A stretch of 64,000 bases of DNA from Clytia hemisphaerica (lineage: Eukaryota > Cnidaria > Hydrozoa > Leptothecata > Clytiidae), in NCBI GenBank assembly GCA_902728285.1, contig CACVBU010000967.1, forward strand, positions 1-64,000. The letters are read 5' to 3'. This document shows positions 35,453 through 46,239 of this stretch, piece after piece (position 1 is the stretch's first letter; every line of letters begins with the position of its first letter). A model generated the notes under the pieces. That model saw nothing but the letters and a program-made list of their open reading frames with translations. It searched no databases and was not told the DNA's origin. Both the position numbers and the translations under genes were made by a program.

Positions 35453-36272
35453 CTACTTTACTTCTATTTCAAAATAATGTTCACCTACCTTTTTGCAAGA
35501 TTCATTAGAGCGAGGAAAGAGAGACATAAAACCAGTTTTGAAGCATTGCAAAAGATGGGGTCTCATTTCTTTTTGTTCATAATGTATATTTTCCGGATTA
35601 TTTCCATGGGCAACATCAGTGGCAATGGCATATAATCCACAGTCATTAAAACCTTGTTGCCTACACACGTTTTGGTATCGGACTTCCAGTATTCCCTTTT
35701 CTGAGCATTCATTGGCATAACATTTTAGCAATTGGCTTTTCAAGTTTTCTGTTGGCTTGGTTTTCATGCTATCATATAGACTGAGTTTCTTCAGAGAAAG
35801 AGAATACCCAGTGTTTATCACCATCATTATGAATCTGTATTCGATCACCTTTCAATGATTCAAATCTAGTCTCAAACTTTCTAGATTGTCCAAATATAGT
35901 CTTTTGCAGACCTTGCAAATTGGGGAACTGGTTTTTTAAGAGTTTGCTTGCTTTCTCCAGATGTTTACTAACCAACCACTGACCTTTACTGATTTTCAAG
36001 TCATCTTCCATACTCAAACCATCATCTGTATCAGAATCTCTTTGCTTATCACAGCCTAAAATTATGTCCTGATTGAATTCGTCATCAGAGATACTGACGA
36101 TTTTATTTTGAGAGCTAGAAGTTAAAGTGGCGGATGTTGTGGAAGTGGCGGATGTTGTGGAAGTTACAGAAATAGGCTTTAACAATTTAGGAAATGCATA
36201 AGACTTAAGCAAAGACACGTTTTTGTTGTAATTTCTTTGCCATTGCCTATTGGTCGAGATTTCTTTGAATGG
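35453..36272 (-). pseudogene. Ulp1/SENP-like cysteine protease remnant
   Basis: Two overlapping minus-strand frames make one protein with a frameshift near 35800. The upstream frame (from about 36270; translation start unclear) has a Ser/Thr-rich segment, an acidic stretch (DKQRDSDTDDGLSMEDD), then QWLVSKHLEKASKLLKNQFP and IQIHNDGDKHWVFS, holding the catalytic-type His. The next frame gives LSLYDSM (Asp) and CRQQGFNDCGLYAIATD (Gln and nucleophilic Cys), then KEMRPHLLQCFKTGFMSLFP. Order and spacing fit the His-Asp-Gln-Cys triad of Ulp1-type SUMO/Nedd8 peptidases. The frameshift makes it a pseudogene. Its 5' end lies about 60-120 bp inside a terminal repeat shared with the 1609-codon element at 59 kb, so it is best read as the second gene of that transposon family. 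Confidence 0.72.
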
Positions 36273-36332
36273 TTAGCAGCTCTATCAGTTCTCAACTGTT
36301 TGACATTATTGGAATTAGGCCAACACATCCTC

Positions 36333-36452
36333 ACACTTATTTCTACTATATTTGTATTTATGTAAAAATCGTAAATCTACTATATTGGTAGTTACGGTAA
36401 ATTCTATATCTACCATTACAGTATGAATAATATTTCTACCGTATTGGTAGAA
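36333..36452 (+). repeat. Terminal inverted repeat, right end of an element copy
   Basis: About 120 bp are inverted and nearly identical to 58962-59081: a block of about 110 bp has no difference I can see, followed on the inner side by a weaker match (CACACTTATTTCTAC against CGCACTTAAATCTAC). The outer end is the near-palindrome TTCTACCGTATTGGTAGAA; similarity stops at 36452. The orientation makes this the right end of a copy whose body lies to the left and includes the Ulp1-like remnant. Confidence 0.88.
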
Positions 36453-36676
36453 TTTAAAAGCTATATGAGTGGTAATAGAATGACGTAATGTTACTGTAAG
36501 ATTGTATTTGATTGGTTAAAACGAAATTGAAAATAAATATGGCGGGCTTGCTGTGTGAAAAGAAATGAAGAACAACAAATTCAGGTACAGTAGGCCATCA
36601 AAACGTTTCACTTCTTTACAAAATTGAAAAGGACCTACCACCTGATAGAGCTTTTCAAACTGAGCGAAGAGATGTA

Positions 36677-36828
36677 TTACATCAAAGTCTCAACTTTCCT
36701 AGATCGAAAGTTCCCTTTTAGTGGAAATTTCCCTCATTATCTGCACAGTTTATGCTAAATTATATTGAAATTTGACAAACAAAACCGGTCATAACTTTTG
36801 ATCTAGGAAAGTTGAGACTTTGATGTAA
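36677..36828. repeat. Hairpin/MITE-like element
   Basis: TTACATCAAAGTCTCAACTT ... CCTAGATC at 36677-36705 is exactly inverted at 36800-36828, giving a 152-bp unit with 29-bp arms. No coding capacity. Confidence 0.75.
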
Positions 36829-37161
36829 AAGTTTATTCACCGACACTTTGTAATTTTGATGTATTTTTGAAACAATAGCAGTCAACTGGCCACGGTCTAT
36901 GGGTATCCAGTATAGCTCATTCATCCCGCAGTGTGGGCTTTTAGGTTGTTCGTTTGTTCGTTCTGGTGGATTTCTGCCTGCTGTCTATTTCTTACCGTCT
37001 TATAAGCGTTCCATGCACTAACCTTACAAAAACTAGCTATAATTGTAGTACGCACACACATACAGCACTGGGTGAATGGGGGATATCCACACCACACCTC
37101 TCTTGTTGGATGAGATTTGCTTTTGTGGCAGATAGATTTTTTGTGTGTACATTAACAGGCC

Positions 37162-37354
37162 CCAGACGATCTCAATCGAACGGAATCGACAATCAAACCA
37201 GTCGAACCAAATCGAAAGCAATCGACCAATTGAAATTCGATTGTCGAACGCAGTTGAATCTCAATCGAACGTCAAAATTCTGGGTAATATTCGATTGGTT
37301 CGATTGTTGTTCGACTGGTTCGATCGTCGATTCCGTTCAATTGAGATTGTCTGG
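37162..37354. mobile_element. TCGAAC-rich foldback element, copy 1
   Basis: The arms start CCAGACGATCTCAATCGAAC and end with the inverse (TTCAATTGAGATTGTCTGG). The whole unit is built from CAATCGAAC, GTCGAACC and GATTCG words, so it can fold at many registers. Confidence 0.7.
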
Positions 37355-37478
37355 CGTTATTCTTACAGCTTCCCAACATCTAAGCAAGCTCTCAAACATC
37401 ACAAGCCGAATGAAATTACTTTTGATTTCCCGTAGAAATTATGCGATGAACAATCCGGGGGTCAATGAATCGACGATC

Positions 37479-37858
37479 GAACGCAATCGAACATCAATCG
37501 AGCGCAATATCGAATATCAATCGAACACAATCGAATATCAATCGAATCTGAAAATTGCAGTAATATTTGATTGAGATTCGATTGCGTTCGGCAATAGACC
37601 TTTTTTCAAAGAGGACGTCCTGTTGAAATTATGTAGTCCAGCCATAAAAACAATGATAGAGCCATGCATAATTACTGTATCATGCATATTGTAATAATTA
37701 TGCATGGTTTTATCATTGTTTTTCTGCTGGACTACATAATTATTCAACAGGGTGGCCTCTTTGAAAAAAGGTCTATTGAATTTCAACTGGTCGATTGCGT
37801 TCGATTTGGTTCGACTGGTTCGAACATCAATTCTGTCCGATTGAGATCGTCTGGACAG
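37479..37858. mobile_element. TCGAAC-rich foldback, copy 2, with nested palindrome
   Basis: The same word family runs from 37479 and ends with GATTGAGATCGTCTGG at 37858. Nested inside at 37593-37777 is another inverted repeat of about 85-base arms (AATAGACCTTTTTTCAAAGA ... GTAGTCCAGC ... CATGCATAATTA and its inverse). ORFs across this stretch are artefacts of the repeats. Confidence 0.7.
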
Positions 37859-38599
37859 GCGCTGTGGTATAGAAGTCATTGACCTCTTGGTAACCTGATA
37901 ACAGCTGTTCATAATTTTCTTACGTGCACGGTAAACCTCTGAAGGCACTTGAAAATTATAAATCTGAGGAAAATAGTCCTCCCGCGGAAAATTTTACAAC
38001 AAGAATCTTGTTGTGCGCCAGAAAGTCAAAAACTGATACGGCACCCTATTCGTAAACACAATCACGCAACTTTGTTGTCATCCCCAGTCCTTTTAGACGA
38101 ACGCGGTCCTTACGATTTTGAGATACCATATTCGTCAGATTGTATGTTTTCACCCATCCCTTTAGAGCTTCAGCGTGGTGGGCAGAAAACAATCACAATC
38201 TGATCTCAGGTTACCTCTTGGTTGCTGCACAGGTAGCCTGGGGGGCACTTATAGCTTTTTGATAGACTGGATGGCACTGATAAGTGGCCTGGGGTAATTT
38301 GGCAGGCTTTATTTTTTAGCTTTGCTTGAGGTGGTAGCAAATATGTGCCACTAGATCCAGTCCCTTTTTAGAAAAAAACAAACAGAAAAACATGACCAAT
38401 GAACCATTTTTATCAAATCTTGGAGGTATTTTCATGTTTTTATTATAGTTTTATAAACTTTGATGGGGTTTTAGAATAAGATTGATTGTTTTGTTGTTTT
38501 CATAGATTTTTTGAAAACGAACGTAAAAAAATTCAAGATGGCTGAATTCCCATAGTCTACTTAGCTAGACTCAGCGTCATCAAAATCATCAGGAAGCAA

Positions 38600-38852
38600 A
38601 GTTTAGTCAGAAGAAGGCTCTAGTCTACTGCACAGGTGACTGTGGTTTGATTCCCACTCGCAGGGCTCACTTGTGGCATGAGTGAACGAACCTTCGCGCC
38701 TGGATCAACCCATGCCATGTGAGGGGAATTGGGTCAGTCCAAGGTGATGACACTGGGCGCTCATTGAAACCTTTAATAGTTGCAAAAATAGGCCTTAAAG
38801 CCTCCTGTCTGCAACTCAACCAAATAGAAATAGAAATATATATATAGGTTTG
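38600..38852 (+). mobile_element. tRNA-derived SINE-like unit
   Basis: GTGGTTTGATTCCCACTCGC at about 38641 resembles the T-arm/B-box (GGTTCGANTCC-like) of a tRNA-derived promoter. It is followed by about 180 bp of unrelated body and a short repetitive tail (AAATAGAAATAGAAATATA). The A-box region upstream is degenerate. The structure fits a SINE; other copies would be needed to prove it. Confidence 0.4.
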
Positions 38853-38864
38853 CAATTGCTGACG

Positions 38865-39490
38865 TATTGGATGGGTGGAATTTGCTAGATGGTAATTTGG
38901 CTGGATGGGATGGGCTGTTTGAATAGCAATTCGAATGGGTGGATGGATATCTGGCTGGGTGGGGAGAGTTGAGCTGGTGGGTTTATCAACGAAGCGGGAT
39001 CAACATGGATTGACAGACATGTGGTGGCGGTGGATGGGGTCAGTCAGGTCAGTCAATTTATTTTTCACAATCCATGGCATGTGGCTTGGATTGGCTGCTG
39101 GGTGGATAGGGATCACCTGAGTGGATGGGGATTGGGCTAGGTGGATTGGAATTTGGCCTTGTGGATTGGGACCACCTGGGTGGATTGGGGGGTGTCTGGG
39201 TAGATGGGGATAGGGTTTGGCTGGGTGAATGGACTTGATGGCATTGCATGCGTTGATGGCATTGCGCTGGACAAATAGGGATCACCTGGATGGATTGAAT
39301 CACCCATGCGGATGGGATAATTTTGCATGGTGGATAGGATCAGCTGGGTGAATAGGAATCGCTTGGGTAAATGGAATCACTTGGGATGGATTTGCTGGGA
39401 GGATGGAATTACCCGGATGGATGGGATTTTCTGTGCAGCAGATGGCATTTGGTCAGGTAGATGGGGTTTGCTGGGTGAATAGGATTGGAT
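38865..39490. repeat. Degenerate G/T-rich minisatellite
   Basis: Irregular tandem words of 10-15 bases such as TGGATGGGAT, GGCTGGGTGGAT and GGATCACCTGGGTGGA over 0.6 kb. It ends about 100 bp before the KDZ-like gene and is strongly strand-asymmetric in G versus C. Confidence 0.8.
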
Positions 39491-39595
39491 GAGCTTAAGA
39501 TTGCATTTGACTGAGTTGGACCTTTTAAATTTTGATCAATTTATTTAATCATAGCTTTTTTTAGCTTCAAGTTTATCGTATAAAATTAAATAAAA

Positions 39596-42500
39596 ATGGC
39601 CGAATCAATAGAAGATATATGGAAAGAACTTCAGGGTAAAAAAGAGCCTAAGGAAGAGTTGAAAAAAGAATTATTGGATAATCTATTTGATCCTCTGATG
39701 CCACTAAGAAAAAAATCTAAAGGCAAAACATTATATGGTGATAGAGACCCAAAGAAAAAAAGGTATCCCCGCAAAAAGACATCAAGGAAAGGTAAGTATC
39801 AAACCTTTATGGTTTACTTTTCTGTTAACGTTATTTAAAACCTTTAAAGCAAACAACATTTTGTCGCAAAGTTACTTTGTTCTTTTAAGATTAAAATCTA
39901 CTAATTTTCCAATTTTCAGGAAATACTGCAAATATGGATGTTTTTTGAATCTGGAAGTGAATTTATTATTGACGATAATGATCAGGATCAGGGTTGCAGT
40001 GATTCCAATGATGTTACCAATGATGAGAGAAGATGGTAAATATATCATTTTTCTAAAATGAAAACTTTTTCTTTGACATTGCTTTTTGAATATGTTAATC
40101 AAAATACGACCTACCAAAATTGATTTACCAGAAAGTAATTTCATATTCAAGTTAACTTTTTATAAAAATTTAAGTTAAATTTTTCATCAAAATCGATTTT
40201 TTATTAGTTTTAATAGACATTTTGGATGAGGCGAAAGAATTGCTTGGCCCTGTTAAAAAGCGAACTTGGGGACAAAGAATAGAAAATTCGGAAAGTAATT
40301 GGTTTGCAGCTAGAGAATATTTGCTTGAAGAACTGGTCAAAAGAGAGGAACGACCATCATCGCTATGCTATAAATGTTTTAAAGCTGAAGCTACAATAAA
40401 ATGTGTTACCTGCTCTCCTTTTTTACTGCTCTGTCCTGATTGTGACTTCGACTTTCATCAATCAATCATCTTCCACGATCGTCAATGGTTCAACGGTTAT
40501 TTCAAGCCACTGAAACCAGATGAGCATATTAAAGATGGTGAAATAATCACAATACGTAAACCTTTTTTTTACTCTTACTGCATAGGATTTGGAAGATTAG
40601 AACTAGAAATAAACATTTTATTCTTCTTTCTTTTGCTGAAAATGTTGAAAATCTGAGAATTGTTGATATTTTTTAGCTAAACCAATGCTGTTATTTAAAG
40701 ATTGTGTCTCATGCGGTCATCTTTGTGATAACTGTGAAATAAGAACAATGAACGCTCAAATAGCTGTCATTACAACTAGAGGTAATCTTTACAATCATTT
40801 AGATACTTCAATATTTAGCTCAGATATTGTTTTTTACTATAAAAAAACCCATGTGAATATCAGTGTTGCTAAAATTAAAAAGAATCATGTTTAGAGAGTG
40901 AAACTTATAAAAGCTAAGTGCATGTTATGCACTTTTTGTTTTAAGATAGATACCCCTTTTTATTTTTTATTTTTCTTCGTTTTGCTACTTTTTTTCTAAC
41001 ATCATTATTATTAATAGAATTAGAAGATACTCTCAAAATTTCTTTCTTTAAGGACGTTTTGATTTAAACAAATACACCCGTATTTGTTGCTGTTGTGGTG
41101 AACATACAAACCCTTTCCAAATCAGAACATTGATTCAAAACGGTTTTTGGCCAACTACTCTGAACTATGCGCAGACTATTGTCAATGAAGAATGTTTCAA
41201 GCTTTGGGACAGATTTTCCAAACGCATGCCTGGTTCATCACTACAAAGTTTTCTAAGAAGTCTTTCTGATATATCCATTTCAAATGGCAGGGTTTGTTCT
41301 TTTTTAAAGATTGTTTTGGGTTTAATTCATCTGGCATTAAATGGCCTATCAATTAATCTTGTGCTTTTGTGAAATAAAAATAGTAGGTTCTACGCCTTAG
41401 AGAGCAACGTGCTCTCCGTGTAGTTCAAGTGTTAGCTATGCACCATGGTATCTGTGTGTCGCGAATACAGATCCGGTGATGTCTGGAGAGCTCTGCGCTT
41501 CCTACTCGAAAAAATAGGAAGAAATGGTAAAGTTCCTATCTTTAAGAAGAATCTTTTATGTCTCACCTATTGCTCACCTTTTATAATTGTTCTGAAACTC
41601 AAATACGCCACCTCAAACAAAACAAATTACACTATGATCAGAAATGGAAGAATCAAATTGACTCCAGTTACTGTTCTACTCTTTGTTTACTTTGTTTTTA
41701 GAATGGTACAATCAATGCTAATACTTTCGTACAGGTGTATAGGGAATATAACTTTGCACAGTATGAAATTGAAAAACGCCTGTCATTTTCTTGGTTTGAC
41801 TGTCCTGCTTGCGGAGATCAACAGCATTCCTGTCACGTGGACGGAAACTGCAAGCTTTATCGTTATAAAACATCGGGGAAGTTAGTATCTTTTTTCCTGT
41901 TTCCCTGTCACTCGTTTTCATAAAAATATACCGGCAACAAATTACTGAACTAAATAAAAAGGATTTATACAGCATTTAGAAAATGATATTTTTATGATAT
42001 GTTTAACTCAAAAACAATTTTGCTCATAATTGAACTACTTGTAATATTTTTCTCATAATTTAGACTTGTATCAAATTCTTACTATGGTGACATTTTCATT
42101 GCCAAAAATCAACATGTAGATGACCTTTTGGAAGAACTGAACTACAATCCAAAACGGGTACTTTAAATAAGTTTTAATGATTGTAAAGTCTGATACTTTT
42201 AAACCAGAGGAACTTAACTATCAATTGGTTGTTGGCTCATATCTCTGTATTGTATTTCTTTAGAACTCAGAACCTGTCCATTGTGGTGGAAGTATTTTGA
42301 AAGCAGCTCAAAATGTTTCTAGGAAAAAAGCATCATTGGATGAAACTGGTTTCGAATATTGTGTATGCAGACATGGTGTTGCACAGCGCGGTGTTAATAT
42401 GTATAGGGGAGAGATTTTTGGCTATGCCTACTACTTGCAAAAGGGAATCATGGTTGACAACAATGTAAAGTTTATGTGGTATGATGTTATCTGTAAATAT

Positions 42501-45184
42501 TGGGCATGGCTAGAATCACACGACCCATTCATTAAGGAAGATATGAACCCTGCCCTATCGGTTCTGCATGGTAAAATGCATCAAATGCTTTGTCAGGTTT
42601 GATTTTATTTAATTTACCATAAATTTTCATATTTTCTTATTTGGGCGAGAATTTATTTCAGCGAGTCGCCAATTGTTTTAATCGGTGAGTCATGGAATTT
42701 TTTAATTTTGGTGAGTCCTTATTTAGTGCTCGCCATCAAAATTACTATTCTATAGGTATATAAATTGAAATTTTAGGTATAATTTTTTACGGGCAGTCAC
42801 AAAAAGTTGATATGATAACAATTGCTTACTTTTTTATTCCTCAGGTTAAATATGGTGGTAGGTGGCAGACAGGTGCTGCTTTAACAAGTGGAGAGGAAGC
42901 TGAGCAAGTCAATAGTTATTTGTCCAGATTGACAAACACTACAAAATACATGCTTCCACAAAGTATGTATAGAATTAGACATTTTAACGATTTTGTAAGA
43001 CAATGATGACATTTATTTTTCTAATGATTTAGGTAGCATTTTTAACGAATTTTTTCTTATGTAATTATGATTCTTTATTCAAAGATCGAGACGATACCAT
43101 AACTGAGTTTGCTATGGATTGGAACGGACGCAAAATTCGAAATCTGGCAATGACACTTGTCCAAAGATATAAAAAAGTATGAAGTAGTCAGTGTTCTCTG
43201 AGATAATATTTTTGATTAGTACTTTCTCAAACATCAAATTATAATCAATTCGTTTTATCAAACTTGAACCATCCTTGTGTTTTGCGCTTTACTACATTTG
43301 AGGAAATTCGAAATGTTTAATTACTGTTTTCTATCTATTTCAGGTTCAAAAAGAATTAGGAAAAATATCTAAACCCACAAACTTCGATGAACTTGAACAG
43401 AAGAAACAGGATTTTATTTTAACTACTCAAGGTTTGTAATTTTTCAAACAATAAAAAAAAGTGCACTATTTCTGCCTATTCTTTTTAAAAGCAACGTAAA
43501 AAACCTTTATAATGTTTTAGAATACGCTAAAAAAGGAGAAGGAGATGAAAAAGAAAAACTAATGGAAGAAATAGCAAAGATCAGATTCGAAGTTGCAATG
43601 AGAAGTGCCATGATTGGTAAATTTGCCGGTATGTATGCAACGCCCTACTGGGTACGGGTTTTACAACAACTGTGCGGTAATAGTTACTAATAGAGCTTTT
43701 ACTCGTTTTCAGTCTATATTTTCGCCAAAACTTTACCAGTGACGTCTTTGATGTAAAATAAATATGTCTCTCTCTCTTTTTGTTTGAACAAAATTCAATG
43801 GCATAAATTGAATAAATTGTCTTTAACTTTCGTTTTTCATTATTAGCATCGAGTAAACAAAGAACAAAGCTTAGACGTAAAAATACTAACGACAACGAAA
43901 AAGCCGATAAACTTGAGGTGAAGTTGAAAGAAATCTTTGGAGACAGTGACAGTTGGAAACAACACTTAGAGGAGACAGAACGTAAACTTGGTATGTTATT
44001 TCACAAAACGTATTTTGTCCAGCAACTTTATTTTCCTTTTGATCAGCTCTAACTTGAATACTGAAGTTTTCTCAGAATCTTTCAGAACATGATATTGTAT
44101 TTTTAGAAATCCGGAAAAAGTCAAAACAAACGATTGACGATGGCATGTTGTACCAGAGGCACTTAGAAGAGAAAAAGCTTTTAGTCGAAGAAATGAAAAA
44201 TTTTACTAGCCACTACAAAAAGAAACTTATGTCCCTGAAAACTGGTTCGTAATTTTGCTTTAGATATAGCACAAAAATTGCAGAATCACCTACACGAGTA
44301 GTAGAAAGTTTATGCGCGTGTATACTTTTTAGTATTACAATAAGAAAACAGCAAAGGGTATTGTCTCAGTGGAATGACTTTGAAAAAAGAGGTGAACGTG
44401 AACCTGTGCTTTTTACGTTTCCATGGTAACCCATAGTGGGTATCCCAGTAGGAATTTTTGGGGAGGTGTTAAACTTTTTGCTGGCGGTTAGAGGTTTTTA
44501 TATTTTTCTCAATAGAATTTCTATTGTTCTTTTTGTTAAGGGAGCTTCTGACCTCTCTGCCCACTAAGTTGCTTTGTAGATTTGAAATAAAGATTCATTT
44601 TAACTACAACCACCATTGTTTTACCACTGACTTCAAAATGATAAATGAAATTATTTTGAAAATATTTGATTTGACCAATATCACTACCTGTAATAATAAG
44701 AACGTTTTTCTCGTTTTTTAAAGGAAAAAGTTGCGCTTTGGCTTCAAATTACACTTCTGATATACACGACAAGCCAACGCTGGAAATGCAACACGATGTA
44801 AGAGTTTATGAACTATTTTCACCAAACTTAATTTATATCTTTTATATTTTCTGTCTAAGATTCGTACAGTGTAAACTTCAGGGAATTTTTTGAACGATTT
44901 TTACATTAACATATGTTTTATATATTTTTTCAATGAATGTTGAAGGTAACAAACCTACATTTTTCTTTCAGACCTTGATGGAAGAAGGGGAACAAAATTT
45001 GAGAAGGAAAGCTATTGACTTGTGTTCGCAGCAACTATCAATCGGAATCGAACTCTTCAGCAAAGTTGTTACAAATGATTTTTCGGAAATTCCAGACGAA
45101 GAGAACGAAAGTGAATTTCCCAAATCTGACCATGAAACCAGCGACACGAGTAGTGATGAAATAGACGAACACAACGAATCGTGA
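39596..45184 (+). CDS. KDZ-superfamily transposase-like gene, 16 exons
   Basis: Exons: 39596-39791, 39920-40035, 40217-40555, 40677-40781, 41053-41291, 41702-41880, 42064-42157, 42264-42596, 42845-42962, 43085-43176, 43344-43431, 43521-43616, 43847-43990, 44107-44244, 44724-44797, 44972-45184. All have GT-AG borders and consistent phases except exon 2 (116 nt), which breaks the frame. Skipping it gives exactly 815 codons. An N-terminal basic region precedes cysteine clusters (CYKCFKAEATIKCVTC, CPDCDFDFH, CVSCGHLCDNC, RICCCCGEH). The KDZ core has CHVDGNCKLYRY (D340), CRHGVAQRGVNMYRGE, KFMWYDVICKYW (D458), LHGKMHQMLCQ and SGEEAEQVNSYLSR (E512-E515). A long helical, Lys/Glu-rich tail ends in an acidic segment. 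KDZ proteins are RNase-H-fold transposases. With 15 introns and no terminal repeats found, domestication is possible; an intron-bearing autonomous element is the alternative. Confidence 0.85.
41387..41526 (+). other. Odd exon-like patch inside KDZ intron 5
   Basis: Between exons 5 and 6, a GC-richer stretch begins GGTTCTACGCCTTAGAGAGC and contains the hairpin GAGAGCAACGTGCTCTC. It can be read as VWRALRFLLEKIGRNG before a donor (AATG|GTAAAG), loosely echoing the end of exon 5 (FLRSLSDISISNGR). Preceding frames contain a stop. It could be a decayed alternative exon or an unrelated insertion. Confidence 0.25.
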
Positions 45185-46235
45185 CTTTAATTTGTACACG
45201 CCTTTTTATAAGAAAAGTGTACTTTGGATGAGGGTCAAGTGTTCTTAAGAAATTGCCAAAATTGAGGGTGAAATATTCTTAACGTATTCTTAATTCTTTA
45301 GACTTGTTTTGGACTTTGAGCTAAAATTACATTTCTGCCTAAAAGTTTAAAAAACTAAGGAAGTAGTTTTCTCAATTAACCAAACACAAAATGACTGTAT
45401 TCTTATCAAATTCTGTGAACTCACCCTAGAGGTTACTCTTAGGGTATTCTTACAATTTTTCCAATTTTCACCCTGATATTCTGATAGAAGATATTCTTAC
45501 AAAAAAAAGCGTGTATGAAAATGAAAATGCTTACGTTTATTCAACTCACATAATACAACATTACTTTAATTACAAATTATGAAGAGTAAGAATTGAAAAC
45601 TTGATTTGGCTATTATGATGTTATTTTATCTTTGAATATCAATAAAATTATAATATATTTTTAAGACATTATTTATCAAAGTAGAGTTTATTTATTTTTA
45701 TGTCTTCCATAATCTAGGGCGTCTTTCTTGCGACTAAACATTATCCAGTCTAAGTATTACCAACCGAATCAAACTTCCGAACGTCATATCTCAGTATTCT
45801 GATTTCGAGGGTTATATTTACAATTTAGTATTCCTCATTCTGTACGATGATAGTCCTTATCCTCGTATTTATTCGAGTTGTTAGATATTTATATATTTTA
45901 TACACACAGCATATACTTTATATCAACACTTTTCTTGTAAGAAAAACCAATATTTTTGGAGATTAAAGAAACAATGTTAAGAAAAAATATTATGCTGATA
46001 TAAGCACAATAAACCTTTTCAAATCGCATCCAAATTTATATATTTATATTATGGATATATCATCCTGAAAATTTAAACTCAAAACTTCTTTTCTATCACT
46101 GTATATGTTTGTTCACGGTCAGAAGTCTCTTAAAATCGAAACATACAGCCCGGCCTCGTCTTCGTTTAATTATATTCTTTAAAAAGAAAAATTAATTCAA
46201 AATGATTCGGAAACCGGAAGAGCTTTTCAGATAAT
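45185..46235. other. No gene recognised
   Basis: AT-rich sequence after the KDZ-like gene, with repeated TATTCTTA words at 45235-45510. No terminal repeat matching the upstream flank of the gene was found. Confidence 0.4.
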
Positions 46236-46239
46236 TCTT

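Noticed and set aside
37033-37948. Several 60-200-codon ORFs around 37-38 kb
   Set aside because: All are produced by TCGAAC-word foldback repeats open on both strands.
38630-38670. Functional tRNA gene
   Set aside because: Only a B-box-like stretch is present; no cloverleaf with an anticodon arm could be drawn.
39058-39328. Pro/Ser/His-rich minus-strand ORFs
   Set aside because: They are translations of the GGATGGG minisatellite.
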